Shown: positions 1 to 6,302 of the stretch, in pieces | How positions within the stretch are numbered: the stretch's first letter is position 1 | How the letters are laid out: each line of letters starts with the position of its first letter | NCBI GenBank assembly: GCA_947628595.1 | Contig: CANRAN010000033.1 | Span: 1 to 10,514, forward strand | Reading direction: 5' to 3' | DNA: 10,514 nucleotides | Origin: an uncultured Clostridia bacterium | GTDB lineage: Bacteria; Bacillota; Clostridia; Oscillospirales; Acutalibacteraceae | The notes under the pieces: model-generated | The model's input: only the letters and a program-made list of their open reading frames with translations | What the model was told of the DNA's origin: nothing | The model's database searches: none | Made by a program: the position numbers and the translations under genes

Positions 1-800
1 GCCTTTGGCGCACGCATTTCTTCACGTTCAAATGTACACTTTCCGACAAGCCTTTCTATCAGGTTACCGGAATATTTACTGTCTTTTCCGGGTCCCGGTC
101 CTTCATCAAAGCTTCTTTGTGACATAATTATCCCGATAAATTTCTCTTCAAAATCTTCTGTTGCATATTCATTACCAAAGGCTCTTTGCTTTCCAAAAAT
201 ACATTTTATTTCCGCTCCGTATTCACTTCGGGAAAATGTATTTTTATAATTTCCCTCCGTATTACGTTTACTATCGGCAAATCTGTCATCACAATAGAGC
301 ATTTCTCCGATAGTTCTGTACATCTTTTGCCTGAGTTCGGTATTCCGTCTAACTGCATCGAGCAATTTTCCATCTTCTTCATTTCCGGTATCGGATTTTC
401 TGTTTGATTTGAATCCCCTTCTTTGACTCAGGTGTATAAGAAGCCTTATAAACTCATCTTTATCCAATTTTCTGTCCAATGCTTCATACCTTATTTGATA
501 TATATCCTTCAAACCGCTATCGGCATAAATATCCGTAATATAATCCTCATCCACATTGAATATATCATATATAAGATTTCTTATGCGCTCCTTGCGGTGA
601 CGTCTGCGGCGAATTCTCCTTCTCATGCCCCTGTTAGTTCTTCTTTCAAGTGCCGTTGACGTCCCGTCTTCCATTTCAGCCTTTGGAAACACCCTCGATG
701 AAAGCCTGTAAATTTTATATGGTTCATCCCTGTCATCAAGTAAAACAATCGCACTTCCCACAGATGCTATTCCTATATCCAAGCCAATGCCGTATTTCAT
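1..800 (-). CDS. cas9: Cas9 endonuclease, N-terminal part (cut by window edge), probably type II-C
   Basis: RNA-guided DNA endonuclease of a type II CRISPR-Cas system; only the first 266 codons are present and the frame runs open through position 1. Seen directly: the RuvC-I motif GLDIGIASVG near residues 6-15, with the presumed catalytic Asp at residue 8. An arginine-rich bridge helix follows at about 52-76 (RRTNRGMRRRIRRRRHRK). Next come the conserved HLSQRRGFKSNR (123-134) at the start of the recognition lobe and a QRSFDEGPGPGK segment (228-239). The early position of HLSQRRGF and these motifs fit the compact, II-C-like Cas9 group, but the HNH and PAM-interacting domains are outside the window, so subtype is inference. 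The ATG at 798-800 is preceded by a very strong AGGAGGAGG site about 4 nt upstream. No stop or frameshift occurs in the visible part. A tracrRNA gene lies just upstream on the same strand. Confidence 0.95.
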   Translation of the reverse strand, partial: MKYGIGLDIGIASVGSAIVLLDDRDEPYKIYRLSSRVFPKAEMEDGTSTALERRTNRGMRRRIRRRRHRKERIRNLIYDIFNVDEDYITDIYADSGLKDIYQIRYEALDRKLDKDEFIRLLIHLSQRRGFKSNRKSDTGNEEDGKLLDAVRRNTELRQKMYRTIGEMLYCDDRFADSKRNTEGNYKNTFSRSEYGAEIKCIFGKQRAFGNEYATEDFEEKFIGIIMSQRSFDEGPGPGKDSKYSGNLIERLVGKCTFEREEMRAPK

Positions 801-862
801 AGTTCCTCCTCCTGTACTTTTTATAAATTTTTAAGTCAAAAGATGCATTATTGCTTTAGATA

Positions 863-891
863 ATTTTAACATCACAATAAGTATAAGTCAA
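863..891 (-). promoter_or_regulatory. cas9 promoter
   Basis: On the minus strand a TTGACT -35 box (886-891) and a TAAAAT -10 box (863-868) are separated by exactly 17 bp. The predicted start of transcription is near 856, giving a leader of about 56 nt before the cas9 ATG. This suggests cas9 is transcribed separately from the tracrRNA, whose terminator lies just upstream. Confidence 0.75.
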
Positions 892-907
892 TATAAATAT
901 ATTTTCG

Positions 908-923
908 GTACAATTAATTGTAC
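908..923. repeat. 16-bp perfect palindrome, possible operator
   Basis: GTACAATTAATTGTAC reads the same on both strands with no spacer. It sits between the tracrRNA terminator (ending at 936) and the cas9 -35 box (891), 16 bp upstream of that box. Perfect dyads of this size next to a promoter often bind a dimeric regulator; no regulator gene is seen in the window, so the role is inference. It is AT-rich and has no T-run of its own, so it does not look like a terminator. Confidence 0.45.
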
Positions 924-935
924 GATTTATTGGGC

Positions 936-974
936 AAAAAAGATGATGCCCTGTCCCAAATGGACAGAGCATCA
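936..974 (-). terminator. Rho-independent terminator of the tracrRNA
   Basis: Minus-strand stem GATGCTCTGTCC / GGACAGGGCATC with one G-U pair and loop ATTTG, followed shortly by TTTTTT (941-936). The stem is also the expected 3' hairpin of the mature tracrRNA, so it likely serves both termination and Cas9 binding. Confidence 0.9.
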
Positions 975-1034
975 GAGCTTTGCAGTGTACTACTTTATCA
1001 TAGTAACCTGATTGTTCTTGGTATGATACAATCT
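936..1034 (-). ncRNA. tracrRNA for the adjacent Cas9
   Basis: Trans-activating CRISPR RNA that should pair with crRNA repeats and load Cas9. It is called from position and structure: it sits upstream of cas9 on the same strand with its own promoter (1041-1068) and a strong intrinsic terminator. From the predicted start near 1034, the first segment (997-1032, 36 nt, the usual type II repeat length) is the likely anti-repeat; on the plus strand it reads from ATCATAGTAACC to GATACAAT. A short weak hairpin (984-994) follows in the place of the nexus. Next comes a linker with CAAAGCTCTG, and then a 13-bp stem (944-956 with 962-974, one G-U pair, loop 957-961) ending in six Ts. Total length is about 99 nt. 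The array is not visible, so pairing with a real repeat is not shown here. Confidence 0.85.
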
Positions 1035-1040
1035 ATAATG

Positions 1041-1068
1041 ATTATAACACACTTTTTGGAAAAGTCAA
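1041..1068 (-). promoter_or_regulatory. tracrRNA promoter
   Basis: Minus strand TTGACT -35 (1063-1068) and a perfect TATAAT -10 (1041-1046) with a 16-bp spacer. The predicted start is an A at about 1034, two bases before the probable anti-repeat, so the primary transcript would carry almost no 5' leader. It is the closest to consensus of the promoters in this window. Confidence 0.85.
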
Positions 1069-1119
1069 TAATAAAATTCAAAAGAATTTGACAATGTAAC
1101 TAAAACAATATCAGAAATA

Positions 1120-1404
1120 TTAAAACATTCCAAAATACTCAGCCACAAAAAAAGCCGCTGCTTCCAATATAAATATTACAGGGATACCGACCATAAATTT
1201 CGGATGTTTTGTTTTGTGATGTATAATTCTCATAGTAATATACATACACACACAACCGCTCAGTGCGGCAAGTATCATCAGAACTTTTTCGGGTACTCTT
1301 CGTTTATGCTTTCTTGCTGCTCTTTTGTCGTGTATTGTTACAATTACAGATATTATATTAATTATAATAAAATAAGTTATCAGACACCATTCTATCCAAT
1401 TCAT
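1120..1404 (-). CDS. DUF1294 family small membrane protein
   Basis: A 94-residue integral membrane protein of unknown function. It shows the DUF1294 pattern: an N-terminal membrane segment (about 4-24), a basic DKRAARKHKRRVPEK stretch (26-40), a second hydrophobic segment (41-60), the conserved HHKTKHPKF motif (62-70) and a last hydrophobic segment (71-90). The length fits the family. The ATG is supported by an AAGGAGAG site about 8 nt upstream and a consensus promoter at 1443-1471. It is transcribed toward the tracrRNA gene with only a weak AT-rich hairpin (1074-1089) between them, so some read-through into the tracrRNA is possible. Nothing links it functionally to the CRISPR locus; adjacency may be chance. 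Confidence 0.85.
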   Translation of the reverse strand: MNWIEWCLITYFIIINIISVIVTIHDKRAARKHKRRVPEKVLMILAALSGCVCMYITMRIIHHKTKHPKFMVGIPVIFILEAAAFFVAEYFGMF

Positions 1405-1442
1405 ACTAAAAGCTCTCCTTACATACTTTTATTATGTCTCAG

Positions 1443-1471
1443 ATTTTATCATACATATTAAAGCCTGTCAA
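1443..1471 (-). promoter_or_regulatory. Promoter of the DUF1294 gene
   Basis: Minus strand TTGACA -35 (1466-1471), 17-bp spacer, TAAAAT -10 (1443-1448). The predicted start is near 1436, about 32 nt before the ATG at 1404. Confidence 0.8.
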
Positions 1472-1506
1472 TGTAAAATGCGATATTTTACTCTACCTGT
1501 TTTTAT

Positions 1507-1581
1507 AAAAAAATCCATAGCAATATTCCTTTTTAACTGATATATGAAAGCTCATTACACATTGGATATATGCTATGGATT
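1507..1581 (-). terminator. Long-loop inverted repeat, probable terminator of the lysozyme gene
   Basis: An 11-bp perfect inverted repeat, AATCCATAGCA (1512-1522) and TGCTATGGATT (1571-1581), encloses 48 nt. Both arms continue into ATAT-rich sequence with one extra base. Read on the minus strand, the second arm runs straight into TTTTTTT (1513-1507), as expected for an intrinsic terminator about 100 nt after the lysozyme stop. The loop is unusually long for a simple terminator, so a small structured RNA or a tiny mobile remnant cannot be excluded. Confidence 0.5.
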
Positions 1582-1678
1582 GTATATTCAATTTTGTTAT
1601 ATCCCACTCATAATATATTTATTTTCAGTTTATCAGAGTTAGGATATCAAATTATATTGAGACTAATTTCAGTACGGA

Positions 1679-2680
1679 CTATCCCACCGTTATTTTAAGC
1701 TTGTCGCCGCCGTAAATCAGGTCAGGATTTTTGATGTTATTTTCCTTGGCAATTTTTTCCACAGTAGTGCCGTATTTCTGAGCAATATAACTCAGGGTAT
1801 CCCCCGCTTGAACAATATAGATGTAGGTTTTCGCATTATTATCCTTGCTTACCCTACGCAGATATTTCGCATTAACAGCCGCCGTAACCTGTCCGTTAAT
1901 TCCAATTACTATTCTGTCACCCACAGACTCAATTACAGTATATTTTTCATTTGGATAGACAATAAATTTCTTTCCGTTATCATAATTTATCGGATCAATA
2001 ACCTGAACCTCCTCCCCGACCTTGAATGTTACCTTTGTGCTGTCGGGTTTTTTACCTGTTTCCGGCTTTTTGGTATCCTCAGGCTTGCTTTCGTCACTGA
2101 CATACATAATGTCAAGATCACAACGTCCACTTATACCATCTATACTTCCGTTTCCTCCGACATTATATTGCCACAGGGCACATTTAAACGCCGGCTCGGC
2201 ACTTTCCCACTGAGCAAGCCATATTGTATATTTGTCGAGAAGCTCGTCCTTATAGACATAATTATTGAGCCAATTAGGATTAATATAAATACCGGTTTTA
2301 TAGCCTGCCTTTTTCATATAATCGCAAAATGTCTTGGCTATATCCGTACAAACTCTTTTGCCCTGTGCCGCTGTTGAATCGTTTTCAAGATCAATGAACA
2401 CAGGAAGCTCCAGCTTTTTTCCCTTTATACATTCAATACAGTATTTAGCCTCCTTAACAGCATCCTCCTTACTTTTTGCATACGAATAATGATAAGCACC
2501 ACATGGAATCCCCTTAGACTGAAATCCCTTTATATTACGATCAAATTTATCATCTTTCTGACCGCTCTCCCAACCGAAGCTGCTGCGTACTATCGCAAAT
2601 TCCACCTGTGATTTCTTGATTTTGTCAAAATTGATATCCCCTTGTGCATAGGAGACATCTATACCTTTTTTACTTTTCAT
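1679..2680 (-). CDS. GH25 lysozyme with SH3-like linker and C-terminal LysM domain
   Basis: Muramidase expected to cleave the N-acetylmuramic acid-N-acetylglucosamine bond of peptidoglycan. With the start at 2680 it has 333 residues. The GH25 fold spans about 4-193: GIDVSYAQG (Asp 8), PVFIDLEND (Asp 97 and Glu 99, the presumed catalytic acidic residues), GIYINPNW, IWLAQWE, and the closing WQYN...CDLDIMY. A Lys/Pro/Glu-rich linker (198-216) leads to an SH3b-like stretch (about 218-277) and a LysM wall-binding module (about 286-331, beginning YIVQAGDTLSYIAQKYG). The ATG at 2680 is chosen because GGGAGG lies 9 nt upstream and the GH25 domain begins at once; an in-frame ATG at 2746 would add 22 residues with a poorer site. 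No signal peptide is visible, as in endolysins that exit by another route. No phage genes surround it, so a cell-wall remodelling role is as likely as a phage origin. Confidence 0.9.
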   Translation of the reverse strand: MKSKKGIDVSYAQGDINFDKIKKSQVEFAIVRSSFGWESGQKDDKFDRNIKGFQSKGIPCGAYHYSYAKSKEDAVKEAKYCIECIKGKKLELPVFIDLENDSTAAQGKRVCTDIAKTFCDYMKKAGYKTGIYINPNWLNNYVYKDELLDKYTIWLAQWESAEPAFKCALWQYNVGGNGSIDGISGRCDLDIMYVSDESKPEDTKKPETGKKPDSTKVTFKVGEEVQVIDPINYDNGKKFIVYPNEKYTVIESVGDRIVIGINGQVTAAVNAKYLRRVSKDNNAKTYIYIVQAGDTLSYIAQKYGTTVEKIAKENNIKNPDLIYGGDKLKITVG

Positions 2681-2707
2681 AATAAAATTCCTCCCTATTT
2701 TATGAAA

Positions 2708-2725
2708 GAAGGGCATTGTCCCTTC
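2708..2725 (-). other. Hairpin in the lysozyme 5' leader
   Basis: Perfect 6-bp stem GAAGGG/CCCTTC with a 6-nt loop (2714-2719), 27 nt upstream of the chosen ATG and inside the roughly 139-nt leader predicted from the promoter at 2826-2854. No T-run follows, so it is not a clear attenuator; an effect on mRNA stability or start choice is only a guess. Confidence 0.35.
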
Positions 2726-2825
2726 AATTATCGGAGTAAATCCCATAAAATTTAACCTGTACGGGTCAAATTACCGAAAATTAAATTTTACAGAAATATG
2801 CAATAAAATACATATTCTTATAGTA

Positions 2826-2854
2826 ATAATATGATAAAGGAAAATTTTTGACAA
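2826..2854 (-). promoter_or_regulatory. Promoter of the lysozyme gene
   Basis: Minus strand TTGTCA -35 (2849-2854), 17-bp spacer, TATTAT -10 (2826-2831). It is arranged back to back with the helicase promoter; the two -35 boxes are 19 bp apart, so the two units could compete or share a regulator. Confidence 0.65.
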
Positions 2855-2873
2855 TTACAACTCACAAATACAT

Positions 2874-2902
2874 TTGATATTATCATCGTTTTGGTGTAAA
2901 AT
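2874..2902 (+). promoter_or_regulatory. Promoter of the pcrA operon
   Basis: TTGATA -35 (2874-2879), 17-bp spacer, TAAAAT -10 (2897-2902). The predicted start is near 2909, giving a leader of about 40 nt before the pcrA ATG at 2950. Confidence 0.7.
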
Positions 2903-2949
2903 AGTATATGGTATAAATAAAGAAATAAAAAACAGGAGAAGATTAAATT

Positions 2950-5328
2950 ATGAACGAAGCGGCGTATGCAGAGCTTGCAGCTCTCAGAAGACAGATTATA
3001 GAGAATGAGTTTTCACACCTCAACGATAAACAGCAAGAGGCAGTCTACAGAGTAACCTCTCCTTTGCTGATACTCGCCGGTGCAGGAAGCGGAAAAACGA
3101 CTGTGCTCGTAAACAGAATTGCAAATATACTCCGCTGGGGCAGAGCCTATGAAACAGATGAAATATATGGTGAGTACAGTGACGAGGAAATTGAAGAAAT
3201 ACGAAGATCAGCAGAATCCAAAGCCAGATTAAGCGATGAGCTTGCACAAAGGCTATCGGTATCCGCACCATATCCATGGAGAATACTTGCAATAACCTTT
3301 ACAAATAAGGCGGCCGCCGAGCTGAAAGAACGTATATGCAATAAAGTAGGAGAAAATGGTCTTGACATATGGGCATCGACCTTTCATTCAGCCTGCGGAA
3401 GAATACTAAGAAGCTGCGGTCATTACCTCGGATACAGTTCTCATTTTACGGTATATGATACAGATGATCAGAAGCGTCTTGTCAAGGATTGCCTGAGAAC
3501 ACTCAATATTGATGAAAAAATGCTTACCCCCAAGGAAATTCTTACAGAAATTTCAAATGCCAAGGATAATCTCATGTCACCTGATGAATATTCCGAATAT
3601 GCAGCCGGTGACACAAGGCTTTCGTCAATTGCAAGGGTATATAAGGTATATCAAGACAGACTGATTAAAGCTGATGCTATGGATTTTGATGATATGATCT
3701 TCAATACCGTTATACTTTTAAAGAATTTCCCTGATGTTTTACAAAAATACGGAAATCAGTTCAAATATATAATGGTTGACGAATATCAGGATACGAACCA
3801 TATGCAGTATGAGCTTGTGAAACTTCTTTCAAGTGTACATAATAATCTTTGTGTAGTGGGTGACGATGATCAGAGTATATACAAATTCCGTGGGGCAACC
3901 ATAAGGAATATTCTCGATTTTGAAAATACCTTTGAAAATGCCTATACGATAAAGCTTGAACAGAATTACCGTTCAACGCAAAATATTCTTTCAGCGGCTA
4001 ATTTTATAATTAAAAATAATGTTGAACGCAAGGATAAGACATTGTGGACAGATAATGAGGCAGGCGAAAAAATCGTCCACTATCATGCTCTTGACGAACG
4101 TGATGAGGGTAATTTTATTGCAGATACTATTCTCAGTAGAATTGCCGAGGGAAAAGCCTATGGGGATTATGCGATACTTTACAGAATGAATTCCCAGTCT
4201 CAGAATCTTGAGCGTGCATTGGTTCGATCTGCAATACCATACAGGGTAATCGGCGGAAAACGCTTCTATGAAAGACGGGAAATAAGGGATATGATCGCAT
4301 ATCTGAGTGTAATATCAAATCACCATGATGATATAAGACTCAGACGTATAATAAATGTCCCAAAAAGAGCAATAGGAAATAAAACTGTTTCCGGAGTAGA
4401 GGAAATAGGAAATATGCTTGGGCAGAGTATGTTTGAAACAATGAAACAGGGGTACCAGTTTGATGCCCTCATCAAATCCTATCCCAAACTTCAGGAATTC
4501 TGCAAACTTATAGAGGATATGTCAGACGAACTTGAAAGCGGAAATACTATTTCCGATATGTACAGTAAACTTTTGGAAAGAATTGACTATATTCCGTTCA
4601 TATTAAAAGAAAGCGACCACGGGGACGAGGCTGTGGAAAACATAAAGGAGCTTAAATCAAGCATAATGAGATACGAACAGGAGAATCCCGATGATGCGAC
4701 TTTGCAGGGCTTTTTGGAGGAAATTGCCCTTCTCACCGATATCGACAGTTATAATTCAGACAATGAGGAAAGCCCTGTTATACTAATGACGCTTCATTCT
4801 GCAAAGGGTCTTGAATTTGATACCGTATTCATCCCCGGAATGGAGGAAAATATGTTTCCCGGTTACCTTTCCACTATGTCCGAGGGGGATATGCAAGAGG
4901 AACGACGTCTTGCATATGTAGGTATAACAAGAGCAAAGAAAAAGCTGTATCTTATAAATTCCGCTTCAAGAACGATTTTCGGAAAAACCTCAAGAAACAA
5001 ACCGTCAAGATTTCTCAGTGAGCTTCCTGCCGATCTTATTGAGGAAAAGGAGTACAAGCTGCCGGATGACCTCGGCTTCGGACGAATACAATCCGGTATG
5101 AAACGTCAGAATGATATGATGCATAGCAAGGTGATATCTTCAGCACCGACAAAGCAAAAAAACACACAATCATATTCTGTGGGAATGAGAGTAAGGCATA
5201 AAACCTTTGGTGACGGAATTATTTTAAATACAAAAAGCATGGCATCCGACACACTCCTTGAAATAGCATTTGACAATGTGGGAACCAAAAAGCTAATGGC
5301 TAATTATACAAATCTAATAATATTATAA
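2950..5328 (+). CDS. pcrA: ATP-dependent DNA helicase PcrA/UvrD
   Basis: Superfamily 1A 3'-5' helicase acting in nucleotide excision repair, removal of recombination intermediates and replication restart. All signature motifs are present in order: Q-motif LNDKQQEAV (about 24-32), Walker A AGAGSGKT (43-50, Lys 49), motif Ia TFTNKAAAELKERI (116-129), DEYQDTN (277-283), VVGDDDQSIYKFRGA (302-316), EQNYRS (337-342), LHSAKGLEFD (615-624) and AYVGITRAKKKL (655-666). A C-terminal RVRHKTFGDG segment (747-756) matches the end domain of PcrA-type rather than Rep-type helicases. At 792 residues it exceeds typical PcrA because of an acidic insertion of about 40 residues (66-107) between Walker A and motif Ia. 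An AGGAG site lies 11 nt before the ATG. The phospholipase-like gene follows after 16 nt and is probably in the same operon. Confidence 0.96.
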   Translation: MNEAAYAELAALRRQIIENEFSHLNDKQQEAVYRVTSPLLILAGAGSGKTTVLVNRIANILRWGRAYETDEIYGEYSDEEIEEIRRSAESKARLSDELAQRLSVSAPYPWRILAITFTNKAAAELKERICNKVGENGLDIWASTFHSACGRILRSCGHYLGYSSHFTVYDTDDQKRLVKDCLRTLNIDEKMLTPKEILTEISNAKDNLMSPDEYSEYAAGDTRLSSIARVYKVYQDRLIKADAMDFDDMIFNTVILLKNFPDVLQKYGNQFKYIMVDEYQDTNHMQYELVKLLSSVHNNLCVVGDDDQSIYKFRGATIRNILDFENTFENAYTIKLEQNYRSTQNILSAANFIIKNNVERKDKTLWTDNEAGEKIVHYHALDERDEGNFIADTILSRIAEGKAYGDYAILYRMNSQSQNLERALVRSAIPYRVIGGKRFYERREIRDMIAYLSVISNHHDDIRLRRIINVPKRAIGNKTVSGVEEIGNMLGQSMFETMKQGYQFDALIKSYPKLQEFCKLIEDMSDELESGNTISDMYSKLLERIDYIPFILKESDHGDEAVENIKELKSSIMRYEQENPDDATLQGFLEEIALLTDIDSYNSDNEESPVILMTLHSAKGLEFDTVFIPGMEENMFPGYLSTMSEGDMQEERRLAYVGITRAKKKLYLINSASRTIFGKTSRNKPSRFLSELPADLIEEKEYKLPDDLGFGRIQSGMKRQNDMMHSKVISSAPTKQKNTQSYSVGMRVRHKTFGDGIILNTKSMASDTLLEIAFDNVGTKKLMANYTNLIIL

Positions 5329-5344
5329 ATTTAGGAGTGTTGAA

Positions 5345-6298
5345 ATGCCGGCTGTATTATCACATTACCTTTTAGCGGAACGGGTTTTCAAGAAAATATC
5401 ATCCGAAGTATCCGGACTGAACCGCAATATATTTTTATGGGGAGCAAACGGACCCGATATATTTTTCTCTCACAGACTTATGCCGTGGCAAATGCAGAGA
5501 AGTCTTTCAAAAGTTTCACATATAATGCACGGAACAAGTGCAGAAATAATACTGAATTACCTTTATGAATACTCTGCGGCAAAAGAGGATTATTTGGCAA
5601 TGAGCTATGCCTTTGGCTTTGTTACACATTATGCATATGATTCCTCGGCTCATCCGTATATAGTTAATTATGCCGAAAAGATGTCGGAGGGTAAAACAGT
5701 AAGTGATGTCATTTCATCAAATAGGCTTGCACAAATTACATCAAAAATAAAGCTAAGCTCCGTTTACCACAATAAATTAGAGGGTGAACTTGACACAATA
5801 CTGCTTATGCACGAAAGAAAAATGCCCGCATATAAATTCAGTCTTGAAAGCACATCACCGAAGGATAAGCGGGCTTATCATAAGGTTGCCGAGGTTATTT
5901 CCTCGTATCTTATTGCTTCCGATACTGTTCCGGATATTAACAAATACGAAATAATACGTTCAATGATAGACTGGAGAACAGCATTATGTGTACTTAATGA
6001 TAGGCTGTCATTAAAGAAAAATTCCGTCAAAATACTTGAAAGTCTTTTCGGACTTCCGCCTGTTATATCTGTATTTTTCAGAAATATTAAAATAGATTTA
6101 TCTGCGGATCCTGCCAATCTACATCATCAATCATGGGTTTCCCCGGTTGACGACTGCATACACAACGAAAGCTTTTTTGATTTAACAGATATTGCCGAGG
6201 AGAAATCTATTTATCTTATAAAAAAGCTCCGGAGCGGTGAAACACTGACAAGGGAGGACTGTAACGCACCATTTTCGGGATATTCGGAAAACAGGTGA
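5345..6298 (+). CDS. Zinc-dependent phospholipase C-like protein (PF00882 type)
   Basis: A 317-residue protein with the metal-site pattern of the zinc-dependent phospholipase C/S1-P1 nuclease-like family: LSHYLLAERV (His 7), NGPDIFF (Asp 38), SHIMHG (His 59, His 62), GFVTHYAYDSSAHPY (His 95, Asp 99, His 103) and HNKLEGELD (His 142, Glu 146, Asp 150). These residues would bind zinc ions; phospholipid hydrolysis is the family's named activity, but most bacterial members are uncharacterised, so the real substrate is unknown. No signal peptide or membrane anchor is seen, so it appears cytoplasmic, unlike secreted toxins of this fold. AGGAG lies 7 nt before the ATG. It follows pcrA by 16 nt and should be co-transcribed. 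Its 3' end directly abuts a decayed nuclease-like gene, so its last residues could have been altered at that junction. Confidence 0.85.
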   Translation: MPAVLSHYLLAERVFKKISSEVSGLNRNIFLWGANGPDIFFSHRLMPWQMQRSLSKVSHIMHGTSAEIILNYLYEYSAAKEDYLAMSYAFGFVTHYAYDSSAHPYIVNYAEKMSEGKTVSDVISSNRLAQITSKIKLSSVYHNKLEGELDTILLMHERKMPAYKFSLESTSPKDKRAYHKVAEVISSYLIASDTVPDINKYEIIRSMIDWRTALCVLNDRLSLKKNSVKILESLFGLPPVISVFFRNIKIDLSADPANLHHQSWVSPVDDCIHNESFFDLTDIAEEKSIYLIKKLRSGETLTREDCNAPFSGYSENR

Positions 6299-6302
6299 AA
6301 GC

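Noticed and set aside
186..659. Two plus-strand open frames of 73 and 78 codons opposite cas9
   Set aside because: They overlap the well-supported cas9 frame on the other strand, and their products show no recognisable pattern.
1074..1089. Hairpin AAATTC-AAAA-GAATTT as a terminator of the DUF1294 gene
   Set aside because: The 6-bp stem is almost all A-T and only loosely followed by T-rich sequence; too weak to call, though it may slow read-through.
1..1119. A CRISPR array near cas9
   Set aside because: No repeated 30-40 bp unit with spacers is present; only the single anti-repeat copy inside the tracrRNA gene is seen.
1679..2680. A prophage, suggested by the lysozyme
   Set aside because: No holin, integrase, structural or packaging genes are nearby, and the neighbours are ordinary chromosomal genes.
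2681..2746. Upstream ATG at 2746 as the true lysozyme start
   Set aside because: It has a poor ribosome binding site, and the 22 extra residues are neither a signal peptide nor part of the GH25 fold; the ATG at 2680 has a strong site.
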